64,000 nt of DNA from Mucilaginibacter sp. KACC 22063 (lineage in GTDB: Bacteria; Bacteroidota; Bacteroidia; Sphingobacteriales; Sphingobacteriaceae). The stretch's first letter is position 1; the number at the start of each line of letters is the position of its first letter. The DNA is taken from positions 3,224,001 through 3,288,000 of the forward strand of contig NZ_CP117877.1 of assembly GCF_028736115.1 (NCBI RefSeq), written 5' to 3'. The translations under genes and the position numbers were made by a program. The notes beneath the pieces were generated by a model. That model was not told where the DNA came from and ran no database searches. It saw only the letters and a list, made by a program, of their open reading frames with translations. Shown here piece by piece: positions 52,598-61,887 of this stretch.

Positions 52598-53665
52598 ATG
52601 AAATTTAAATTTACCCGAATACTATTTTTATGCAGTGCAGCGCTGCTGATGGTATTTGCATCTTGTAAAAAAGATGGAGATTTAGTTACTGCAAGTAGCA
52701 CGCCTACGGCCGGTGCCTTAACGGCATCAGCTACAACCATAAACCTGTCAAAAGCTACGCTTACTGGCAATGCAGTTACTTTTACTTCAACCAATGCTAA
52801 TTTCGGCTACAATGCAGCTGTAACATCAACGCTGCAAATAGCTGTAAAAGGCACCAATTTTTCGGCTCCCAAAGAGGTTGCATTAACCGGTAAAAACGTA
52901 TCTCAAAGCTATAACGTTCAAGATTTTAATAATATCCTTTTAGGTTTAAACATGCCTACAGGCGTTGCAGGACAAATTGAAGCGCGTATGAAATATACCA
53001 TTTCAACAAACGCCACAGCTCCTTTGGCTTATTCAAACGTACTTACGTTAACAGCTACTCCGTTTGCACTTACATCTTATGTATATGTACCGGGTGCTTA
53101 TCAGGGCTGGAACCCCTCTACTGCTGACAGTTTAAAATCAGCTACAGGTAACGGTGTATATACCGGTATAATTAATTTCACCGCCGGAAACCTTGAGTTT
53201 AAAATTACGCCTGCTAAGAAATGGGATGTTTCTTACGGAGACGCAGGTTCTGGAAAAGTAAGCACATCCAGCGGAGGCAACCTTAAAGCGCCTGGAACTG
53301 GTTTATACTTAATTACGCTTGACCTGAATGCTAATACCATTACTATGGTGCCTGCTCCTGCTTACTACAGCATTATTGGTGATGCTACTGCCGGCGGCTG
53401 GGGAAGCGATACTGATATGAAGTATGATAACGGCAACGAGTGGTGGACCGTTACTACCAATTTAACAGCTGGTGGCGCATTTAAAGTGCGCAAAAACCAC
53501 GACTGGGGTACCAGCTATGGTCTTATAGCGACTCCTGATGGTGCTTCTCTTACATCTGCTAATGGTGGTAACATTGCGATTACAGCCACAGGTACTTACA
53601 AAATAACATTCGCTGTTAATGCAACGGATGCTACAAAAGCTACTTATACGCTTACAAAACAGTAG
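52598..53665 (+). CDS. SusE/SusF-like starch-binding lipoprotein
   Basis: 355-residue lipoprotein (Cys23 in VFASCKKDG). An N-terminal SusE domain (residues about 35-150) is followed by two starch-binding-like modules that repeat one pattern: YVYVPGAYQGWNPSTADSL with LEFKITPAKKWDVSYGDAG, and YYSIIGDATAGGWGSDTDM with FKVRKNHDWGTSYG. The aromatic pairs (Trp, Tyr) in these modules are what binds maltooligosaccharide in SusE and SusF. It lies 14 bases after susD and closes the operon. No glycoside hydrolase is encoded beside it. Confidence 0.85.
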   Translation: MKFKFTRILFLCSAALLMVFASCKKDGDLVTASSTPTAGALTASATTINLSKATLTGNAVTFTSTNANFGYNAAVTSTLQIAVKGTNFSAPKEVALTGKNVSQSYNVQDFNNILLGLNMPTGVAGQIEARMKYTISTNATAPLAYSNVLTLTATPFALTSYVYVPGAYQGWNPSTADSLKSATGNGVYTGIINFTAGNLEFKITPAKKWDVSYGDAGSGKVSTSSGGNLKAPGTGLYLITLDLNANTITMVPAPAYYSIIGDATAGGWGSDTDMKYDNGNEWWTVTTNLTAGGAFKVRKNHDWGTSYGLIATPDGASLTSANGGNIAITATGTYKITFAVNATDATKATYTLTKQ

Positions 53666-53692
53666 GTTTTATATTGGTTAAGTTGATTGATG

Positions 53693-53726
53693 AAACCCGC
53701 GCTCTGAAAAGAGGCGGGTTTTTGTT
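53693..53726 (+). terminator. Terminator of the susCDE operon
   Basis: Stem AAACCCGC / GCGGGTTT with a 13-base loop and a T-run, 28 bases after the SusE-like stop. Confidence 0.8.
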
Positions 53727-53744
53727 TTTGAGCAAAAATCGGAG

Positions 53745-53772
53745 TATAAAAAAACCCGCTATGTGCGGGTTT
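53745..53772 (-). terminator. Terminator of gltA
   Basis: Stem AAACCCGC / GCGGGTTT with a 5-base loop and a run of As at the left, which gives a T-run on the minus strand. It uses nearly the same stem as the neighbouring plus-strand terminator. Confidence 0.75.
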
Positions 53773-53793
53773 ATGTAATAGATATTTTAAATC

Positions 53794-55080
53794 TTAACGA
53801 TTATTTATTGGCGTATAATCCCTGTCTGCAACACCGGTATAGATCTGGCGCGGACGGCCAATAGGCTCTTTATTTTCTTTCATTTCTTTCCATTGAGCAA
53901 TCCATCCAGGTAAACGGCCTAAGGCAAACAATACGGTAAACATTTCGGTAGGGAAACCTAATGCACGGTAAATGATACCTGAATAGAAATCTACGTTTGG
54001 ATACAGCTTACGCTCTACAAAATAAGGGTCTTTCAGGGCATGCTCTTCCAGTTTCTTGGCAATTTCAAGCACCTCATCTTGTACGCCTAATTTTTCAAGG
54101 ATATCGTCGCAAGCCTTTTTAATGATCTTGGCGCGCGGGTCGAAGTTTTTGTAAACGCGATGACCAAAGCCCATTAATCTGAAAGGATCGTTTTTATCTT
54201 TTGCTTTAGCAATCCATTTATCGGTATCGCCGCCATCATTTTTGATCTTCTCCAGCATCTCTATCACTGCCTGGTTAGCGCCACCATGCAGCGGGCCCCA
54301 TAGTGCAGATATACCTGCCGAAATAGATGCATAAAGATTAGCATCAGATGAACCTACTATACGCACAGTTGAGGTAGAACAGTTTTGCTCGTGATCAGCA
54401 TGCAGGATCAAAAGTTTGTTCATGGCATCAACCACAACCGGATCAATCTGATACTCTTCTGTACGCTCACCAAAGGTCATGTACATAAAGTTAGTAACAT
54501 AGTCGTACTTGTTTTGCGGATAAACCACAGGATGGCCAAGTGACTTTTTATGGATCCATGATACCAGCGTGCTCATTTTAGCCAGCAGCCTGATAATCTC
54601 AAGGTTTACTTCTTCAGCGCTCAAACCTTGTTTTAATGATTCAGGATTAAATGCAGCAAGCGCACCGATCAAAGAAGACAGTTGGCCCATTGGGTGTGAT
54701 TTTGACGGGAAACCATCAAAAAACTTCTTCATATCCTCGTGTACCAGTGTGTGGCGGTTGATCTGATACTGGAAATCTTTTAACTGCTGTTCTGTAGGAA
54801 GATCGCCGTATATTAAAAGGTATGCAACCTCAATAAAAGTTGATTTTTCGGCTAATTGCTCAATTGGGTATCCCCTGTATTTAAGTATCCCCTGCTCGCC
54901 GTCGAGAAATGTGATAGCACTTTTAGTAGCGCCGGTATTTTTGTAACCAATATCTAAGGTGACATAGCCCGACTGATCGCGCAATTTTGAAATATCTACT
55001 GCTTTTTCGTGTTCGGTACCTTCAATAACGGGAAGATCAATAACCTTGTCGCCTATGGTTAGTTGTGCTGTTTCTGACAT
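53794..55080 (-). CDS. gltA: Citrate synthase
   Basis: Type II (hexameric) citrate synthase of 428 residues, condensing acetyl-CoA and oxaloacetate. Family segments: LKYRGYPIEQLAEKS, LHADHEQNCSTSTVRIVGSS with the catalytic His, LWGPLHGGANQAVIEML (substrate His), MGFGHRVYKNFDPRAKIIK, NVDFYSGIIYRALG with the catalytic Asp, and GRPRQIYTG at the end. It begins at the ATG at 55080 (MSETAQLTIGDKV); a TTG eight codons upstream lacks support. It is the sole core TCA enzyme in the window and has its own terminator. Confidence 0.96.
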   Translation of the reverse strand: MSETAQLTIGDKVIDLPVIEGTEHEKAVDISKLRDQSGYVTLDIGYKNTGATKSAITFLDGEQGILKYRGYPIEQLAEKSTFIEVAYLLIYGDLPTEQQLKDFQYQINRHTLVHEDMKKFFDGFPSKSHPMGQLSSLIGALAAFNPESLKQGLSAEEVNLEIIRLLAKMSTLVSWIHKKSLGHPVVYPQNKYDYVTNFMYMTFGERTEEYQIDPVVVDAMNKLLILHADHEQNCSTSTVRIVGSSDANLYASISAGISALWGPLHGGANQAVIEMLEKIKNDGGDTDKWIAKAKDKNDPFRLMGFGHRVYKNFDPRAKIIKKACDDILEKLGVQDEVLEIAKKLEEHALKDPYFVERKLYPNVDFYSGIIYRALGFPTEMFTVLFALGRLPGWIAQWKEMKENKEPIGRPRQIYTGVADRDYTPINNR

Positions 55081-55325
55081 AGAAGTTGAATTGTATTCAG
55101 GCAAATGTAATAAATCTGCCTATTGTTAACCGTCAAATATAACTGTGGTTTGTAAATTGTTCATGTTTTTTTCGTTAAAAATTACGGGGCGGTGTCACAG
55201 AGACACAAATACACTATTCCTGTTAATATGATAAGTTGGTTCCCGTTAGCAAATTTGTTTGTTACAACGGATATCCAATATTATACCCGCACCGAAACCT
55301 CAGAAACAGAAAGCTTATTATAACA

Positions 55326-56573
55326 TCAATTAGACCTGATCGCCTCTACCGGATCAAGTTTTGAAGCGGAATAGGCCGGTATAATGCCCGAAATTATGCC
55401 TATTGCTACCGAAGTACCTATACCCACGATGATATTCTTCATATCAAGCACAATATTAAGGTCGGCAACTGCTTTAACGGCAAACGTGCCCAGGTAAACA
55501 AAGAAAAGGCCTATTAAACCGCCCATAAGGCACAATACCACCGCCTCGACAAGGAACTGAAGCATGATAAAGTAATTTTTAGCGCCAAGTGATTTTTGTA
55601 TACCGATAATTGGCGTACGCTCCTTTACGGATACAAACATAATGTTGGCAATACCAAAGCCGCCCACAACAACCGAGAAACCACCTATGATTAGGCCTGC
55701 GACGTTTACCACTGTAAACAAGCTATCAAGCTGGTTGGATAAAATAGTAGTTTTATTGAGAGCAAAATTATCATCCTCTCTTGGCTGCAGCCTGCGGATA
55801 TTACGCATTAAGCCCTTCAGCTCACTTTCAACTTCCACGTCGCTTAAGCCCGGTTTGCCTTTTACTACAATCTGAGGATTATATTTTTCGTTTTGTACAT
55901 CAATAACATTGCGTGCAAAATTTAGCGGTATTTGCACCACCTTGTCGTCTGATATACCTAAAATGTCATCTCCTTCTTTATTAAACACGCCTATTACCGT
56001 TACATAACGACCCATGATCTTTATCTGCTTACCTATGGCATTGCCTTCCGGAAATAGCGCCTCGGCAATATCGTGGCCGATGTTGGCAACGGGCGCTCCG
56101 GTTTTCGATTCCATATCGGTAAAATACCGGCCTTCAGAAAAATCAAAGTTCCAGGTTTTGTCATGGTCTTGCGTTACCGCATATATAGATACACCGTTAA
56201 TGGTATTACTGCCGTATTTAATGGTCCGGTTATCCACACTTGCTTCGTATGATATGCCATCGGCAGTTTGGCTGCGGCGTTGCAATTCCGCAAAGTCGCG
56301 CAGGTTTGGTACAGGGCGCTGCATAAATTTCCACCACGGGTAATCGCCGCCGGCAATCCAGGGCCACTTTTGTACATAAATACTATTGCTCCCCAGTTTA
56401 TTAACGCTTTGCTGCAGGTTATTACGCAAAGTATCAACGGCTGAGAACACCGCAATAATGGTAAATATACCGATGGTTACCCCCAGCAATGAGAGCAACG
56501 TACGAAGCTTGTTTTGGCGCAACGCGTCAAAAGCAAATAAAAAGCTTTCCCTGAAAAGTTTTAAAAATAGCAT
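55326..56573 (-). CDS. MacB/FtsX-type ABC transporter permease
   Basis: 415-residue permease with the four-helix FtsX layout: one helix near residues 24-46 (LLSLLGVTIGIFTIIAVFSAV), a large periplasmic MacB-like core domain, and three helices at the C-terminal end (VAGLIIGGFSVVVGGFGIAN, FLVEAVVLCLMGGLIGLFFV, IVGIGTSVAIGIISGIIPAY). Motifs typical of the type are VKERTPIIGIQKSLGAKN and SASKLDPVEAIRSN. An ATPase of the matching class is encoded 5 kb away at 61888, not adjacent as is usual. Its cargo is unknown. Confidence 0.88.
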   Translation of the reverse strand: MLFLKLFRESFLFAFDALRQNKLRTLLSLLGVTIGIFTIIAVFSAVDTLRNNLQQSVNKLGSNSIYVQKWPWIAGGDYPWWKFMQRPVPNLRDFAELQRRSQTADGISYEASVDNRTIKYGSNTINGVSIYAVTQDHDKTWNFDFSEGRYFTDMESKTGAPVANIGHDIAEALFPEGNAIGKQIKIMGRYVTVIGVFNKEGDDILGISDDKVVQIPLNFARNVIDVQNEKYNPQIVVKGKPGLSDVEVESELKGLMRNIRRLQPREDDNFALNKTTILSNQLDSLFTVVNVAGLIIGGFSVVVGGFGIANIMFVSVKERTPIIGIQKSLGAKNYFIMLQFLVEAVVLCLMGGLIGLFFVYLGTFAVKAVADLNIVLDMKNIIVGIGTSVAIGIISGIIPAYSASKLDPVEAIRSN

Positions 56574-56671
56574 AGTGATTTGCTGATTAGACTATGGCCT
56601 ATGTATTTGGTTACAATTTCTGCTAAAATAATTTCATAACAGCATCTGCAAACCATCTGATTTTTAATGCG

Positions 56672-56701
56672 TTTAATATTACTGAAATTTTCATAAATTT
56701 G
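56672..56701 (+). promoter_or_regulatory. Possible promoter of queA
   Basis: TAAATTTG at 56694-56701 matches the -7 element; the -33 partner is only TTTA, 18 bases upstream. The start would be about 15 bases ahead of the ATG. Confidence 0.4.
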
Positions 56702-56722
56702 CGCGCTTAAATTATACCCATA

Positions 56723-57772
56723 ATGAAACTATCCCAGTTTAAATTTAATTTGCCTGATTCACTGATAGCTCACACTCCGGCTGAAGCTCGTGATGAGGCA
56801 CGTTTAATGGTGCTACATCGTGATTCTGGTAAAATCGAACATAAAATTTTTAAAGACGTACTGGATTATTTCGACAATAAAGACGTAATGATCCTTAACA
56901 ATACCAAAGTTTTCCCTGCCCGTATGTATGGCAACAAAGAGAAAACCGGTGCTACCATCGAAGTATTTTTACTGCGCGAGCTTAACAAAGAGCTGCGTTT
57001 GTGGGACGTATTAGTTGACCCTGCACGTAAAATACGCGTTGGCAACAAACTTTATTTTGGTGATGACGACCTGTTGGTTGCCGAGGTTGTAGATAACACT
57101 ACATCACGCGGCCGTACTATCCGTTTCCTATTTGACGGCACCGACGAAGAGTTTCGCCAGAATATTGAAATTTTGGGTGAAACACCGCTTCCAAAATATA
57201 TTAAACGTAAGGCTACTGCTGAAGATAAAGAGCGTTACCAAACCATTTTTGCTAAAAATGAAGGTGCGGTTGCTGCCCCTACTGCGGGTTTACACTTTAG
57301 CCGTGAGCTGATGAAACGCCTTGAACTTAAAGGTGTGGAATTTGCCGAGGTTACTTTGCACGTTGGTTTAGGAACCTTCCGCCCGGTTGAGGTTGAAGAT
57401 TTAACCAAACATAAAATGGACTCTGAGCAATTCATCATTGAGCAAAAACAAGCTGATATTGTAAACAGGGCTATTGAAGCTAAAAAACGTGTTTGCGCGG
57501 TAGGTACTACTTCAATGCGTACTATCGAATCGGCTGTATCAGCTAACAAAACGTTAAAAGCTGCTAACGACTGGACCAGTAAGTTTATTTTCCCTCCTTA
57601 CGATTTCAGCATTGCCAATTCAATGGTAACCAACTTCCATACGCCGGAATCAACTTTATTGATGATGATCTGTGCTTTTGGCGGTTATGAAAACGTAATG
57701 AATGCTTACGAAATTGCTGTTAAAGAAAAATACCGTTTCTACAGCTATGGCGACGCCATGTTAATTATCTAA
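56723..57772 (+). CDS. queA: tRNA preQ1(34) S-adenosylmethionine ribosyltransferase-isomerase
   Basis: QueA (349 aa) transfers the ribosyl part of S-adenosylmethionine to preQ1 in the wobble position of tRNA, giving epoxyqueuosine. Clear family segments: [94 protein letters not shown] and [17 protein letters not shown]. Length and start are normal. It is a single gene with its own terminator. Confidence 0.95.
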   Translation: MKLSQFKFNLPDSLIAHTPAEARDEARLMVLHRDSGKIEHKIFKDVLDYFDNKDVMILNNTKVFPARMYGNKEKTGATIEVFLLRELNKELRLWDVLVDPARKIRVGNKLYFGDDDLLVAEVVDNTTSRGRTIRFLFDGTDEEFRQNIEILGETPLPKYIKRKATAEDKERYQTIFAKNEGAVAAPTAGLHFSRELMKRLELKGVEFAEVTLHVGLGTFRPVEVEDLTKHKMDSEQFIIEQKQADIVNRAIEAKKRVCAVGTTSMRTIESAVSANKTLKAANDWTSKFIFPPYDFSIANSMVTNFHTPESTLLMMICAFGGYENVMNAYEIAVKEKYRFYSYGDAMLII

Positions 57773-57798
57773 TTATATCAGACATCAAATCTTACTAT

Positions 57799-57827
57799 AA
57801 AAGCCGCTGCAATGCAGTGGCTTTTTT
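57799..57827 (+). terminator. Terminator of queA
   Basis: Stem AAAAGCC/GGCTTTT with an inner CTGC/GCAG pair, followed by six Ts, 26 bases after the queA stop. Confidence 0.75.
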
Positions 57828-57829
57828 GC

Positions 57830-58055
57830 GTTTTATCATATCTTACTGAAAATAGACAGCAAGCAGCTTCGGATGAAAGACGGGAGATCTCGGGCAAAGG
57901 CCATGCAGCGATTCCGCGATCGGACGGCTTTGTAGGGATGATTGTGCGGCAAAGAAGCCTTTTGCTGTCTTGGCCTTTTGGCTACTTTGTGGTTAAGACA
58001 AGTAGCATCCATAAAATTTTACATACACCGGGTGATTAAGTATCATATTCTTACC
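57830..58055. repeat. Possible interspersed intergenic element
   Basis: About 225 bases of more GC-rich sequence between the queA terminator and ispD. A 75-codon frame over it begins inside the queA terminator hairpin, so I do not read it as a gene. The encoded phrase LLLSWPFGYFVVKTSS is one I recall from dubious short proteins of this family, which would fit a repeated element; this needs a database check. Confidence 0.35.
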
Positions 58056-58063
58056 TTCGTTTT

Positions 58064-58756
58064 GTGCAATCACAAATAAAATCTTATGCTATAATTGTTG
58101 CCGGCGGCACAGGCACACGCATGCAAAGCACAGTACCTAAGCAGTTTTTGCTGCTTAATGGCTTACCTGTAATGATGCATACCATAACGGCATTTAAAAA
58201 CAGCAGCTACCAGCCCGACATTATTGTAGTCATGAACCCGGATTTTCATGACCACTGGAAATCACTTTGTGAGGAATATAACTTTACCACAGAACACCAA
58301 CTGGTGCTGGGTGGCGAAACTCGCTTTCATTCTGTAAGAAACGGGCTATCGGCTGTTAAAGAATTAAATGCCGTTGTAGCCATACAAGATGCCGTTAGGC
58401 CGCTTACCCCCATCGAAGTAATTGATAATGCTTACAGCAAGGCTATTGAAAAGGGAAATGCAGTTGTGGCTATACAAAGCCGCGACTCAGTAAGGCAATT
58501 AAAAAACGGTGTATCACAACATCTGGACCGCAGCGAGATTTACCTGGTACAAACGCCGCAGACGTTCTTAATGCCAGTGCTCAAAAATGCTTATGATGCA
58601 TCATATATGGCCACCTTTACTGATGATGCCAGCGTGGTTGAGCATAGCGGAGTAGACATCAATTTGGTAGAAGGCAGCCAGGAAAATATTAAAATTACTT
58701 ATCCGGAAGATATTGCCATTGCCGCACTGATACAAAAAAAGCTACCTGATAAATAG
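58064..58756 (+). CDS. ispD: 2-C-methyl-D-erythritol 4-phosphate cytidylyltransferase
   Basis: IspD (230 aa), third step of the non-mevalonate isoprenoid pathway, joining MEP to CTP. The nucleotide loop is AIIVAGGTGTRMQSTVPKQF (residues about 9-28), the substrate part is AIQDAVRPLTPIEVI, and LVQTPQTFLMPVLKNAY and TDDASVVEHSG follow; KITYPEDIAIA closes it. The start is GTG at 58064, since no ATG lies before the nucleotide loop. Confidence 0.93.
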   Translation: MQSQIKSYAIIVAGGTGTRMQSTVPKQFLLLNGLPVMMHTITAFKNSSYQPDIIVVMNPDFHDHWKSLCEEYNFTTEHQLVLGGETRFHSVRNGLSAVKELNAVVAIQDAVRPLTPIEVIDNAYSKAIEKGNAVVAIQSRDSVRQLKNGVSQHLDRSEIYLVQTPQTFLMPVLKNAYDASYMATFTDDASVVEHSGVDINLVEGSQENIKITYPEDIAIAALIQKKLPDK

Positions 58757-58784
58757 GCAGCTTCATATTAATCTCCAATTTGCT

Positions 58785-58931
58785 TTATGCCCGGCGGATA
58801 ATGCCAAGTAACAAAGCAATAATTGCAATTACTAATAATACGTGGATTAAGCCTGTAGCTGAATAAACGAATACGCCTAATGCCCATCCTATGATCAGAA
58901 TAACGGCAATAATGTAAAGTAAGCCTCTCAT
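58785..58931 (-). CDS. Small lmo0937-family membrane protein
   Basis: 48-residue protein read from 58931 on the minus strand: MRGLLYIIAVILIIGWALGV, then FVYSATGLIHVLL, ending in LLGIIRRA. It has two transmembrane helices and matches the lmo0937/DUF5670 family of tiny membrane proteins, whose function is not known but which is often stress-linked. It is absent from longer-frame searches because of its size. Confidence 0.8.
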   Translation of the reverse strand: MRGLLYIIAVILIIGWALGVFVYSATGLIHVLLVIAIIALLLGIIRRA

Positions 58932-59006
58932 GAGTTGAATGTTTTAGTTAATGATAAATGTTATTTCAGTCAATAACCAAAACCATTCCAAAAGGTTGTC
59001 ATAAAA

Positions 59007-59040
59007 ATAAAAAACCCTGCATTTTGCAGGGCTTTTATTT
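59007..59040 (-). terminator. Terminator after the DUF2795 gene
   Basis: Stem CCCTGCA / TGCAGGG with a 3-base loop, A-rich on the left and T-rich on the right, 11 bases beyond the stop of the minus-strand gene. Confidence 0.75.
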
Positions 59041-59050
59041 TAAAGTCTTT

Positions 59051-59272
59051 TTAGTACTCGTCTTCGTTAAAAAAGAAATCGTCTTTTGTAGGGTAATCTG
59101 GCCATATTTCTTCTATGTTTTCATACGGTTCGCCGTCATCTTCAAGCGCCTGCAGATTCTCAATAACTTCAACAGGAGCGCCAGAGCGTATTGCATAGTC
59201 AATTAATTCGTCTTTGGTTGCAGGCCATGGAGCATCTTCAAGATGCGATGCAAGTTCGAGTGTCCAGTACAT
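59051..59272 (-). CDS. DUF2795 domain protein
   Basis: 73-residue acidic protein. MYWTLELASHLEDAPWPATKDELIDYAIR and GAPVEVIENLQALEDDGEPYENIEEIWPDYP are the DUF2795 pattern. It is small, cytoplasmic and widespread in Bacteroidota; its role is not established. The C-terminus is strongly acidic (NEDEY). The gene is alone, with a terminator. Confidence 0.85.
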   Translation of the reverse strand: MYWTLELASHLEDAPWPATKDELIDYAIRSGAPVEVIENLQALEDDGEPYENIEEIWPDYPTKDDFFFNEDEY

Positions 59273-59357
59273 ATTTTATATTTTAATTTCCAAATTTAAT
59301 TTTTTCGCAAAAGTATAATAATTCTAAATTGATTATCAAATATTTTTTATCAAAGTT

Positions 59358-59906
59358 TTAAACCCTTGGTATCCATTGATTTTCAGCTATTTGCTGTTCA
59401 TACCCTACTTTCCTGGCAAGGGTGAACAGGTAATCGCTAAGCCTGTTCAGGTAAATAATCACCTTCTCGTCTACCTGGCTTTCCTGCGCAAGGTGTACAA
59501 CCAGGCGCTCTGCACGCCGGCATACACAACGCGCAATATGGCAATACGAGATGGTGTTATTACCCCCGGGCAATATAAAATGTTTTAGTTCTGGTAAAAT
59601 TTCATTCATTTTATCCATCTCCTGCTCAAGCAGTTCAACATCTCCCTGGTGCAGGTCGGGTATTTGCATTCTCGACCGTTCAGGATCGGCAGCTAAAGAT
59701 GAGCCTATGGTAAACAAACGATCTTGTATTTCTTTCAATACACTCTTATCATGTTCAGTAATTTCCTGATCACGGATCAACCCGATATAAGAGTTCAATT
59801 CATCTACAGTGCCGTAGCTATCGATACGGATATCATATTTGGGTACACGCGTACCGCCAATAAGCGATGTATAGCCTTTATCTCCGGTTTTGGTATAAAT
59901 CTTCAT
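59358..59906 (-). CDS. Cob(I)yrinic acid a,c-diamide adenosyltransferase, PduO type
   Basis: 182-residue PduO-type enzyme that transfers adenosyl from ATP to cob(I)alamin, giving coenzyme B12. Family signature: MKIYTKTGDKGYTSLIGGTR at the start (ATP-binding), GTVDELNSYIG, and CHIARCVCRRAERL plus YLNRLSDYLFTLAR near the C-terminus. The ATG at 59906 fits the family start; a TTG four codons upstream is not needed. It serves B12-dependent mutases or reductases encoded elsewhere. Confidence 0.92.
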   Translation of the reverse strand: MKIYTKTGDKGYTSLIGGTRVPKYDIRIDSYGTVDELNSYIGLIRDQEITEHDKSVLKEIQDRLFTIGSSLAADPERSRMQIPDLHQGDVELLEQEMDKMNEILPELKHFILPGGNNTISYCHIARCVCRRAERLVVHLAQESQVDEKVIIYLNRLSDYLFTLARKVGYEQQIAENQWIPRV

Positions 59907-60029
59907 AAGCAGGCGCAATTAAATAATTTTGCATTTGTTTTTAGCAGATGTGAATAATTTATTTAAATGTTTACGTTCTTAAACAAAACATAAATAGCTT
60001 CGCCATACTTTAAGAACAAATTTTAAGTG

Positions 60030-61040
60030 ATGAAACCATTTGCTTTAGCCGTTAAGTTTAATTCGTTAGTTTTAGGATCCTTACTGATTATATTAGTAAG
60101 CTGTGGCAATACCGGTAAAAAAAATACAGTAGCAGCAGCTACTAACGTCCAATCCGAAAAAAAGTCGGTATCCCGTATTTTAACTGAAAAACAATTTAAC
60201 GATCTTTTTCCTCAAAGAGATAAATTTTATAGCTATGCGGCTTTTATTAGAGCAGCCGACGAGCTGGCAAATATTAAAGTAAAGGTTATTCGCCGCTCTG
60301 TTTCCGTATACCAGCTTACGCGTACTGATAAGTCGACAGGAAAAACTACCATTGTGCGTCAGGATGCGGATTGGAACGAAGACTGGGCAAAGCAGAAACC
60401 AGATAGCACTTATACTATTGACTACGGGCAGTTTTGCACCGAAAAGGATGCCACTACTAATAAAAAAGAGCTGGCAGCCTTTTTTGCCCAGATAGCACAT
60501 GAAACACGCCACGGAGAAAACGGCGCTTATAACGACGGCCTGATGCTGATCCATGAAAACAACACCAGTTTACCCTACATAGCTGAAAACGATGAATACC
60601 CACCTGTAAAAGGGCAAAAATATTATGGCCGCGGCCCCATGCAGATCAGCTACAACGGCAATTATGGTTATGCGTCTGACTGTATCTTTGGCGATGAAAA
60701 AGTACTGTTAAACAAGCCGTCGCTGGTTGAAACTGATCCGGTTGTGGCCTTTAAAACTGCCATTTATTTCTGGATGACCTCACAAACCAAAAAACCTTCT
60801 GCGCATGATGTGATGACGGGTAAGTGGCAGCCTACCGCTGCTGATATAGCCAAAGGCCGCAAACCGGGTTTCGGTATGACGATAAACATTATAAATGGCG
60901 AAGTAGAGTGCAACCACGGCGAAAACATGTATAACATGACCGACCGTATAGGCTTTTATCAATACTTTTTAAAGAAACTTGGCGTATCTGATCCTAACTG
61001 TGCATGTTCATGCGGATCAATGAAGCCATATCAATATTAG
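60030..61040 (+). CDS. GH19 chitinase-like lipoprotein
   Basis: 336-residue exported lipoprotein (ILVSC, Cys25). The GH19 domain covers residues about 50-325: [33 protein letters not shown] with the catalytic Glu, [31 protein letters not shown] and [19 protein letters not shown]. These are the sites known from plant-type chitinases. It probably cleaves chitin or similar polymers at the cell surface. A GTG just before the ATG is an alternative start. It is divergent from the adenosyltransferase and convergent with the next gene. Confidence 0.9.
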   Translation: MKPFALAVKFNSLVLGSLLIILVSCGNTGKKNTVAAATNVQSEKKSVSRILTEKQFNDLFPQRDKFYSYAAFIRAADELANIKVKVIRRSVSVYQLTRTDKSTGKTTIVRQDADWNEDWAKQKPDSTYTIDYGQFCTEKDATTNKKELAAFFAQIAHETRHGENGAYNDGLMLIHENNTSLPYIAENDEYPPVKGQKYYGRGPMQISYNGNYGYASDCIFGDEKVLLNKPSLVETDPVVAFKTAIYFWMTSQTKKPSAHDVMTGKWQPTAADIAKGRKPGFGMTINIINGEVECNHGENMYNMTDRIGFYQYFLKKLGVSDPNCACSCGSMKPYQY

Positions 61041-61043
61041 TGA

Positions 61044-61787
61044 TCAAAATTTAATATCTTGCTTCACCAATACCTTATAATCGTTATTGGTTTCATTATA
61101 CAGCTGAAGGGAAAAATCAGCTGCATTAAAACTTTGGCTGGCAGAGCTATTTGCAAAGCTGGCGAATGATTTGATATCTATATGGTTACCGCGATAGTCG
61201 GCTGTTTTTAAAAGCAAATTAGCATAACCAATACCATACTTAACCTTATCAACGGTTTTGTAAAGATTACGGTCTATAAAAATGTATTTGTAAGGTATGT
61301 TTGAGGATTTGGGGACATTCAATTCAAAGTAAGGGCTGTTCGGAAACTTTGCCATTACAAAAGTAATGTTGTATTCATCGTTGTGGTAAAAATAATTTTC
61401 GAGCCAGGTATTAAACTGGTTATTTGTTGGCCCCGTTAAAGTGGCGTCTGCACTGGCTTTAACCGATGTTTGATAATACCACATGTGCTTAGCTCCGCTA
61501 CTGTCTGCAGCTGTATAAATTCGGTTCTGGATTTGATAGGTCTGCGTTTTAAGGCCGTCTAAAGAAATGCTGAAGAAACTACCGCCGCGGGTTGCCTTTT
61601 TACGAATGGTATCAGTGCCAGAAATGAACGTAGTAGTGACAGAATCGACAGTAGCAATCGGGATAGTGACATCTGAGAAAGCGATCAGGAGTTGATTGGT
61701 ATTAGGTTCCGGGTCATCTGCCGAATGTTTACAGGCGCTAAATAAAACCATTAGCACACACAAAGCGGCTAACGCCCGCCTGTTCAT
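61044..61787 (-). CDS. Lipoprotein of unknown function
   Basis: About 247 residues. I use the ATG at 61787, which gives a clean lipoprotein signal (MNRRALAALCVLMVLFSAC); ATGs at 61793 and 61814 are also possible. The mature part has beta-rich segments (FISGTDTIRKKATRGGSFFS, NEYNITFVMAKFPNSPYFEL, PYKYIFIDRNLYKTVDKVKY) and no family I recognise. It ends 3 bases from the end of the converging GH19 gene. Confidence 0.72.
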   Translation of the reverse strand: MNRRALAALCVLMVLFSACKHSADDPEPNTNQLLIAFSDVTIPIATVDSVTTTFISGTDTIRKKATRGGSFFSISLDGLKTQTYQIQNRIYTAADSSGAKHMWYYQTSVKASADATLTGPTNNQFNTWLENYFYHNDEYNITFVMAKFPNSPYFELNVPKSSNIPYKYIFIDRNLYKTVDKVKYGIGYANLLLKTADYRGNHIDIKSFASFANSSASQSFNAADFSLQLYNETNNDYKVLVKQDIKF

Positions 61788-61887
61788 AACCATGTTCCCG
61801 AGATTTAAATGCATACAATATTTATAACCAGATTATAACGGTTAAAAATAAAGAAATTAAAGATGATTAGGTATAAGAAAATGAGGC

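Noticed and set aside
57812..58039. 75-codon plus-strand frame after queA
   Set aside because: Its start codon lies inside the queA terminator hairpin, it has no family match I trust, and base composition suggests a non-coding element.
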